From positions 1 to 59,163 of the forward strand of contig NZ_JAHUTT010000019.1 of assembly GCF_019209865.1 (NCBI RefSeq): 59,163 bases of DNA. Reading direction: 5' to 3'. Of the stretch, positions 54,678 through 59,163 are shown one piece after another. The notes below the pieces were generated by a model. The model saw nothing but the letters and a program-made list of their open reading frames with translations. It searched no databases and was not told the origin of the DNA. Source of the stretch: Shewanella sp. NIFS-20-20. Its GTDB lineage: Bacteria; Pseudomonadota; Gammaproteobacteria; Enterobacterales; Shewanellaceae. Position 1 is the first letter of the stretch. Each line of letters starts with the position of its first letter. Made by a program: the position numbers and the translations under genes.

Positions 54678-56216
54678 ATGATGAGCGTCATTACTTTTGC
54701 TTTGGAAGTCTTCGCTCGCATGGATGTAAACCCAATCGTACTCTTGCCCTTGTTATTCACCTTGGTGCTAGCTTTAGTGACTCGTCAAACCTTATTGGCC
54801 TTATTGGGAGGGATTGTCACTGGCGCCTTATTGATCCAAGATTTTTCGATAGTCACCACCATAACCTACCTAACCACCACCGCGAGCGAGCTGTTTTATG
54901 CCGACAATCAATGGCAACAATGGCATTTAAATGTCTTGGCAGCCATGTTAATGCTGGGGATGATGACTCGGCTATTTAGCGTCAGTGGCGCGGTCGATAG
55001 TTTTAGTCAATGGCTGTACCGGCGAATTACCAGTGGGCGTCAAGCGAGACTCGGGGTGGTGCTCTTAGGTTACTTGGTGTTTATTGACGGGATTTTTAGT
55101 TGTTTGGCCGTCGGGCATGTGTGTCGCCCCCTCACTCGCCGTTATCAAATCAGCGCGCCTCAGCTGGCCTATCTGGTGGACTCCAATGCCTCGCCGTTGT
55201 GCTCCTTGTTACCCATTTCCAGTTGGGGTCCTTACGTCATGGCACTGCTGGCGAGTATTAGTTTTATGACGTTACCGCCGTTGTCGGCCTTTATCGTGGT
55301 GGCCCAAGGTAACTTCTATGCCATGTTAACCTTATTGATGGCGCTTTGGCTGGCTTATACTGGTCAAGGCTTCCAGCGTGGGCAGCAGCCCGCTATTGCC
55401 ATAGACGATACCGAGCTTGGCGGTTCTTCATCGCTTGGCCCTTGGTTATTACTATTGCCTATGTTGACCTTATTAGCCGGAGCTGTTGGGTTTACTTTGG
55501 TGTCGGGCATGAATGCGGCACCTGATGGCGGGATCACGCAATGGCTTGCCAGTGCAGATATTGGGGTGGCAATGCGTAATGCCTGCTTGCTCGCCTTGAT
55601 CGTGACTTTAGTCAGTATGGTTAAGGCCCGTAGCGGCGTAACCGTGATGCTTAATGGCGTGGTTGGTGGTATCGGCATGATGCTATTTGCCATTGGTATT
55701 TTATTGTCGACGTGGATGATTGGTAAGGTCATTGACGATCTTAATGTCGCCTCGTTACTCGCGTATTGGGCGGAGCAATACCTTAGTCAAACCTTGTTAG
55801 TTCCCGGACTATTTGTGTTGTGTGCCATGATGGCATTTAGTACCGGTTCGAGTTGGGGGACGTTTGCCATCATGATCCCTATTGGTGCTCAGATAAGCCA
55901 TCAATTAGATATCAGCATGTTACTGCCCGCCCTCAGTGCCGTCATGGCCGGTTCGGTGTTTGGCGACCATTGTTCACCCATCTCTGACACTAGCGTGATT
56001 AGTGCTTCCAGCAGTGGTTGTACCCCCTATGAGCACGTGATCACCCAAATCCCGTTAGCATTAGTGACGGCCAGTGGCGCCTTGATGGGGTTTTATTTAC
56101 TCAATGTCGGTTGGAGCTATTTAGCTGCAGGTGCGGTGGCGGTGGCATTGGGGTTTAGCTTATTGCAGTTATTGCTGTGGCAGCGTCAGCGCCGCCTCAA
56201 ATCTGCCATGGTGTAA
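54678..56216 (+). CDS. NhaC family Na+/H+ antiporter
   Basis: This 512-residue inner-membrane protein has about twelve hydrophobic segments. Family elements are the paired GILLSTWMIGKVIDDL and TGSSWGTFAIMIPIG segments, and the closing SVFGDHCSPISDTSVISASSSGC with conserved polar and acidic residues inside the membrane. NhaC-type antiporters exchange external protons for internal sodium or couple sodium to organic substrates, so the substrate needs testing. GAGG precedes the ATG-ATG start; either ATG may be used. The gene diverges from zapB. Confidence 0.9.
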   Translation: MMSVITFALEVFARMDVNPIVLLPLLFTLVLALVTRQTLLALLGGIVTGALLIQDFSIVTTITYLTTTASELFYADNQWQQWHLNVLAAMLMLGMMTRLFSVSGAVDSFSQWLYRRITSGRQARLGVVLLGYLVFIDGIFSCLAVGHVCRPLTRRYQISAPQLAYLVDSNASPLCSLLPISSWGPYVMALLASISFMTLPPLSAFIVVAQGNFYAMLTLLMALWLAYTGQGFQRGQQPAIAIDDTELGGSSSLGPWLLLLPMLTLLAGAVGFTLVSGMNAAPDGGITQWLASADIGVAMRNACLLALIVTLVSMVKARSGVTVMLNGVVGGIGMMLFAIGILLSTWMIGKVIDDLNVASLLAYWAEQYLSQTLLVPGLFVLCAMMAFSTGSSWGTFAIMIPIGAQISHQLDISMLLPALSAVMAGSVFGDHCSPISDTSVISASSSGCTPYEHVITQIPLALVTASGALMGFYLLNVGWSYLAAGAVAVALGFSLLQLLLWQRQRRLKSAMV

Positions 56217-56268
56217 TATTTTGCTGAGCATTGGGGTCTATTGATGATATTCCCCAATGGAGCAGCTT

Positions 56269-57015
56269 ATGTGGCGAGTTCAGTTATTGATAGCAGGCTT
56301 GATAATCAGTCTTAACGTCGGGGCTGAGCAGTGCCAGCAGAGCAAGTCGCAGCAACCGCTGCAATGGATTGAATTATTTACCTCCCAAGGCTGCAGTTCC
56401 TGCCCACCGGCAGATGCTTGGTTGAATCGCTGGCGTGATGATCCTCTGCTGTGGCATTCGGTGTTTCCTTTGGCCTTTCATGTAAGTTATTGGAATTACC
56501 TTGGCTGGCACGATCCTTATTCGAGCAGCGAGTTTAGTGAACGGCAATATTTGCATCTTAATCAGCGCCATACTCGTAATGTCTATACTCCTCAAATCCT
56601 GATTAACGCCCAAGAATGGCGAGGATGGCAAGGGCTCCTTGGCTATCTTGCGCCGTCACCTACGGCAAGGGTTGCCATGGCCACGAATTTGGGATTATGT
56701 ATCGAGGCTAACGATCTTATCTGGACCATTGATCATGCGTATCAGGCCCCATCAGGGGTGACATTGCATATGGCGATTGTGGGGATGGGGCTTGAGACCT
56801 CGATAGCGCGTGGTGAAAATCGAGGCAAGATCTTAGCGCAAGATTTTGTGGTATTACTGCATCAACAGCAAGCATTAACAGCCAATCAAGGGACATGGCA
56901 ATGGCAGCCAAAATCAGAATGGCCACAGCAGCAAGTGGCAGTGCTGTGGCTCGAAGATCAGGCCAGAGTGTTGGCTGCCGTTGGGCAGCCACTCACTGCA
57001 GGCCAAGCACTTTAG
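56269..57015 (+). CDS. DUF1223 family secreted thioredoxin-fold protein
   Basis: This 248-residue protein has a signal peptide (cleavage after NVGAE-type sequence, about residue 20) and the DUF1223 block IELFTSQGCSSCPPADAWLNRW near the start, with the C-x-x-C motif of a thioredoxin fold. WNYLGWHDPYSSSEFSERQYLH and YTPQILINAQEWRG are further conserved stretches. Function is unknown, but the exported CxxC suggests thiol chemistry. ATG 56257 is an alternative start; I chose ATG 56269 because GGAG lies 8 nt upstream and the signal peptide is then intact. An inverted repeat (56229-56236/56252-56259) lies just before. Confidence 0.8.
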   Translation: MWRVQLLIAGLIISLNVGAEQCQQSKSQQPLQWIELFTSQGCSSCPPADAWLNRWRDDPLLWHSVFPLAFHVSYWNYLGWHDPYSSSEFSERQYLHLNQRHTRNVYTPQILINAQEWRGWQGLLGYLAPSPTARVAMATNLGLCIEANDLIWTIDHAYQAPSGVTLHMAIVGMGLETSIARGENRGKILAQDFVVLLHQQQALTANQGTWQWQPKSEWPQQQVAVLWLEDQARVLAAVGQPLTAGQAL

Positions 57016-57018
57016 TGC

Positions 57019-57765
57019 TTAGTTAAACTTATCTTGGTTGGTACCGTATGGACCTAAATCAAGATCACGCTTACGGATCTCATCGACGCGATCAAACGCT
57101 TCTTCTGCGACGCGTAAGTTCTTCACGTCTTTACGCCAGTAATATTTAAAGCCATTGAAGTGGGCGTTATTGGGGTACCAATACATCACACCTAAACCTT
57201 CATCTGTCATGATGGGGGTATTGTGGATATGGTTACCGGGAATATAGAAATACTGGCCTTTCTTCAGCGGACGGAATTTGTTGTCTGCCAAGGTAGGGCT
57301 TTGGCCTGTGACCACATAGTAACACTCAGGCTGGCCGTGGAAGTGCGGTTCGTGATCAGACTTGCCGCCATTGGTGATACCAATCACCATCGGCGCATCG
57401 GCTAAGTCTTTCCACAAGTAACCCACTGGTGCATTATTTAAATCGCAGTCTTTCACTTCTAAAACGTTACCCTGATCGTCAAGGCCCTTACAGAAGCGCT
57501 GATCTTTAGCAATGCTGTCATTGGGTTGAATGGTCGAGAAGTTAACTTTCCCCGCTTCCCAGTCAGCAATATACGCTTCAACTTGTGGATCGCGACACTG
57601 CTCTGGCATGGTGTCTTGAGGAACGTGTGGTGAGCTATCATATGGCACCGGTGTCATTTGCTGGTATGGCAATTGAGCGTGGTTACATTGCGGGCCAGAC
57701 GCCATGGCGGCGCTAGAAATTAGTGACGCCGCAACTAGGCTGGCGATAGTGGTAAGTGCTTTCAT
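57019..57765 (-). CDS. Periplasmic cupin protein, function unknown (DMSP-lyase-like metal motif)
   Basis: This 248-residue protein has a signal peptide (cleavage after AMASG-type sequence, about residue 22). The C-terminal half is a cupin: motif 1 HFHGQPECYYVVTG fits H-x-H-x3-E-x-Y-x3-x-G, and motif 2 GQYFYIPGNHIHNTP supplies the last His. Several cysteines in the N-terminal half (C27, C56, C93, C107 approximately) may form disulfides. The motif is shared by DddL/DddY-type DMSP lyases, but it also occurs in other cupins, so the substrate is open. AGGGA precedes the ATG at 57765; the frame upstream lacks a good start. Short convergent hairpin 57005-57020 ends both this gene and its neighbour. 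Confidence 0.6.
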   Translation of the reverse strand: MKALTTIASLVAASLISSAAMASGPQCNHAQLPYQQMTPVPYDSSPHVPQDTMPEQCRDPQVEAYIADWEAGKVNFSTIQPNDSIAKDQRFCKGLDDQGNVLEVKDCDLNNAPVGYLWKDLADAPMVIGITNGGKSDHEPHFHGQPECYYVVTGQSPTLADNKFRPLKKGQYFYIPGNHIHNTPIMTDEGLGVMYWYPNNAHFNGFKYYWRKDVKNLRVAEEAFDRVDEIRKRDLDLGPYGTNQDKFN

Positions 57766-57932
57766 CTTATCCCTATTTTGTGTGGGCTCGCTGGCGAACC
57801 TTGTTATTTTTAATAGCAGCAAGATACGAAATTTTTCAAGCAATAAGCTTGAATAGGATCACGCTGGAGGGACGTTAGTTTGCCAATTCGTGATCGCTCT
57901 CCCGAAGAAAATTCATTCTTGATGAAAAAAAA

Positions 57933-57951
57933 AGCCCCTGAGTCAGGGGCT
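57933..57951 (-). terminator. Intrinsic terminator of the porin gene
   Basis: AGCCCCTGA and TCAGGGGCT are separated by one base, forming a stem of about 7 bp with a 5-nt loop. On the minus strand ten T residues follow, immediately after the porin stop. Confidence 0.92.
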
Positions 57952-57973
57952 ACATCTTGCGGCTTAGATTGGT

Positions 57974-59037
57974 TTAGAAATAATAACCCACGTTAATGTT
58001 GATGCGGGCATCCCACTTATCACGACCATCGTTTAAACCAATGCCTGAAGCATCCAATGAACTGCCCCACATGTTTTTGGCAAATGACAGGTCGATAGAA
58101 CTGTAGGTTGGGCCTGCAACAATCGCAGCGCCGGTGACGTTTTGATAGCTGTTTTTAAAGTTTTCACCGTCAACATCTGGGGTCATCAGATTGAAGTCGT
58201 TATAAACTTTAACGCTACCAAAGTCGGTGCCGATGGTTTTGGCAAGGTTAACGGTATATAACTGACCTTTGTCGGCCGTTTCCAATAACCAGCCGCCTTG
58301 GGCGAAGGCGATGGTATCCAGCTTAGAGTCAGCGGCATCAAATTCATAGGTGATGGCTTGTGCTGTGAAATTCCAGCCTTGGTAGTTACTGCTCATATGC
58401 AGTGCAAATGCATGACGATCGCCACTGTTGTTGGTCAGGCTGTTATACAGCTGGCCGTACTGCACAGAACCGCCGAACGTGGTTGAACCACCGTGATGCT
58501 CAACGGTGTAGGTCTGGCGCAAGTTGAACTGGTTGCGTTCTTCGTTATGGTACTCATTGCCATTGATGTCGCCAGTGGCGATATCACCGGCGTACTTCTT
58601 GTATACGTCGGCAGAGTACTCGGCACCGTTAAAGTAAGCGATGTCAGTTGTCCAACCATTCTTGCTGTAGATAGCCTTGATGCCCGCGTCATAGTCTTCT
58701 TCGAAGCCCATGTAGTAACCAATGCTCATCCACCATGAGTTAGAGGCGATATTAGGGTTGCCAAATGGCACCATGGCAATCCCCGCCTGCAATTGCAGAT
58801 CTGGGTTAACGTTGTAGTAGCCGTAGCCGTACTTGATAAAATTATCGCTACCGGTGAAACGGTATTCTGCTTCCAGACCAAAATCGCCTTGCTTGGCACT
58901 GACTTTTGCGGTGACTACGTCAAATTTGAATTCACCGCCCTTGTCGGCGCTGGTTGGGTTGTTATCAACCCAGTGATAGTTGGCGCGAACCGAACCGCCA
59001 AAATTAACATAGTCTTCTTGTGTTTGGGCTTGAGCGC
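57974..59037 (-). pseudogene. Outer-membrane porin, 5' end removed by an insertion sequence
   Basis: About 353 codons of a beta-barrel porin remain. Strands with alternating aromatic residues run to the end, and the C-terminus INVGYYF carries the terminal Phe needed for outer-membrane insertion. The frame continues rightward past the in-frame TTG at 58792 to AQAQTQEDYVNFGG, which looks like the mature N-terminus just after signal cleavage. There the IS end begins, and its sequence adds QRRA-type codons and an in-frame TGA (59054-59056). The signal peptide, start codon and promoter are missing, so no exported protein can be made from this copy. The substrate class is unknown. Confidence 0.8.
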
Positions 59038-59163
59038 GGCGTTGTTTCCTAAATCATTGAACTAATCATCAGAACCACGATCAGATCATTAGAACTTTGA
59101 GATGGGTGACGATGATGGGTAAGGCAAAGTACAAAATCAGCAACTGGAAGCAATATAACCAAG
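59038..59163 (+). mobile_element. Left end of an IS5-family (IS903-like) insertion sequence
   Basis: The probable terminal repeat GGCGTTGTTTCCTAAATC at 59038-59055 agrees with the IS903 end GGCTTTGTTGAATAAATC at 14 of 18 positions. It adjoins the porin frame exactly where that frame loses homology to a normal signal peptide. The transposase starts 74 bp further in. The element runs off the window, so its right end and target duplication are not visible; a 9-bp duplication of CTTGAGCGC (59029-59037) would be expected. Confidence 0.75.
59112..59163 (+). CDS. IS5-family transposase, N-terminal fragment
   Basis: Only the first 17 codons are inside the window: M-M-G-K-A-K-Y-K-I-S-N-W-K-Q-Y-N-Q. 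The K-Y-K-I-x-N-W-x-x-Y-N pattern is typical of IS903-group transposases, which continue with the DDE catalytic core beyond the edge. Either of the two adjacent ATGs may be the start. Confidence 0.75.
   Translation, partial: MMGKAKYKISNWKQYNQ

Overview
The window reads as a core chromosomal segment of a gammaproteobacterium, most probably a Shewanella or a close relative. The grounds are protein-level resemblance and gene order: the glnA/typA divergent pair, ponA divergent from pilMNOPQ followed by aroK-aroB-damX-dam-rpe-gph-trpS, the rsmI/lpoA-yraN-diaA-dolP divergon, srkA-dsbA, and several families common in Alteromonadales (DUF2959, DUF3014, DUF3630, DUF2970). I see no phage, plasmid, CRISPR array or tRNA gene. 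The only mobile element is the left end of an IS5-family (IS903-like) insertion sequence at the right edge.

Layout. 1-3.1 kb: ovothiol synthase OvoA, then a small secreted protein with a near-consensus CRP site beside its ribosome binding site. 3.2-9 kb: a PDZ protein, glnA (with sigma54 promoter and two NtrC-type sites), typA/bipA, and a membrane 4Fe-4S protein. 9-16.2 kb: a DUF2959 lipoprotein, a small membrane protein, yihY, a proline iminopeptidase-like hydrolase, dtd, a rhodanese, a DUF3014 protein and recG. 16.4-32.3 kb: a Ca/Na antiporter, PBP1A, the type IV pilus assembly operon pilMNOPQ, shikimate genes aroK/aroB, damX, dam, rpe, gph and trpS. 32.3-38.6 kb: a LysR regulator divergent from an EamA transporter, dolP, diaA, yraN, lpoA and rsmI. 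38.66-39.03 kb: rnpB (RNase P RNA). 39-48.2 kb: a BamA-like outer-membrane protein, a ThrE-type exporter, MAPEG, YgiQ, YkvA-like, a secreted unknown, a SYLF lipid-binding protein, a 7TM protein and YgbA. 48.8-57.8 kb: two unknown envelope proteins, SelO, DUF3630, SrkA, DsbA, YtfK, ZapB, an NhaC-type antiporter, a DUF1223 protein and a periplasmic cupin. 58-59.16 kb: a porin whose 5' end has been cut off by the insertion sequence.

Functional links. PBP1A and its outer-membrane activator LpoA are both present. Dam and DiaA both bear on replication initiation, and DamX and ZapB both act in division. SelO, SrkA, DsbA and OvoA all concern redox or stress handling. GlnA carries its nitrogen-control switch in cis.

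Most of the window is ordinary housekeeping sequence. The observations most worth a second look are the IS-decapitated porin, a decayed duplicate of the LysR gene's own 5' end in its promoter region, a possible small RNA opposite the ytfK leader, the periplasmic cupin with a DMSP-lyase-like metal motif, and the CRP and NsrR-like sites. I found nothing that amounts to a clear new multi-gene system.
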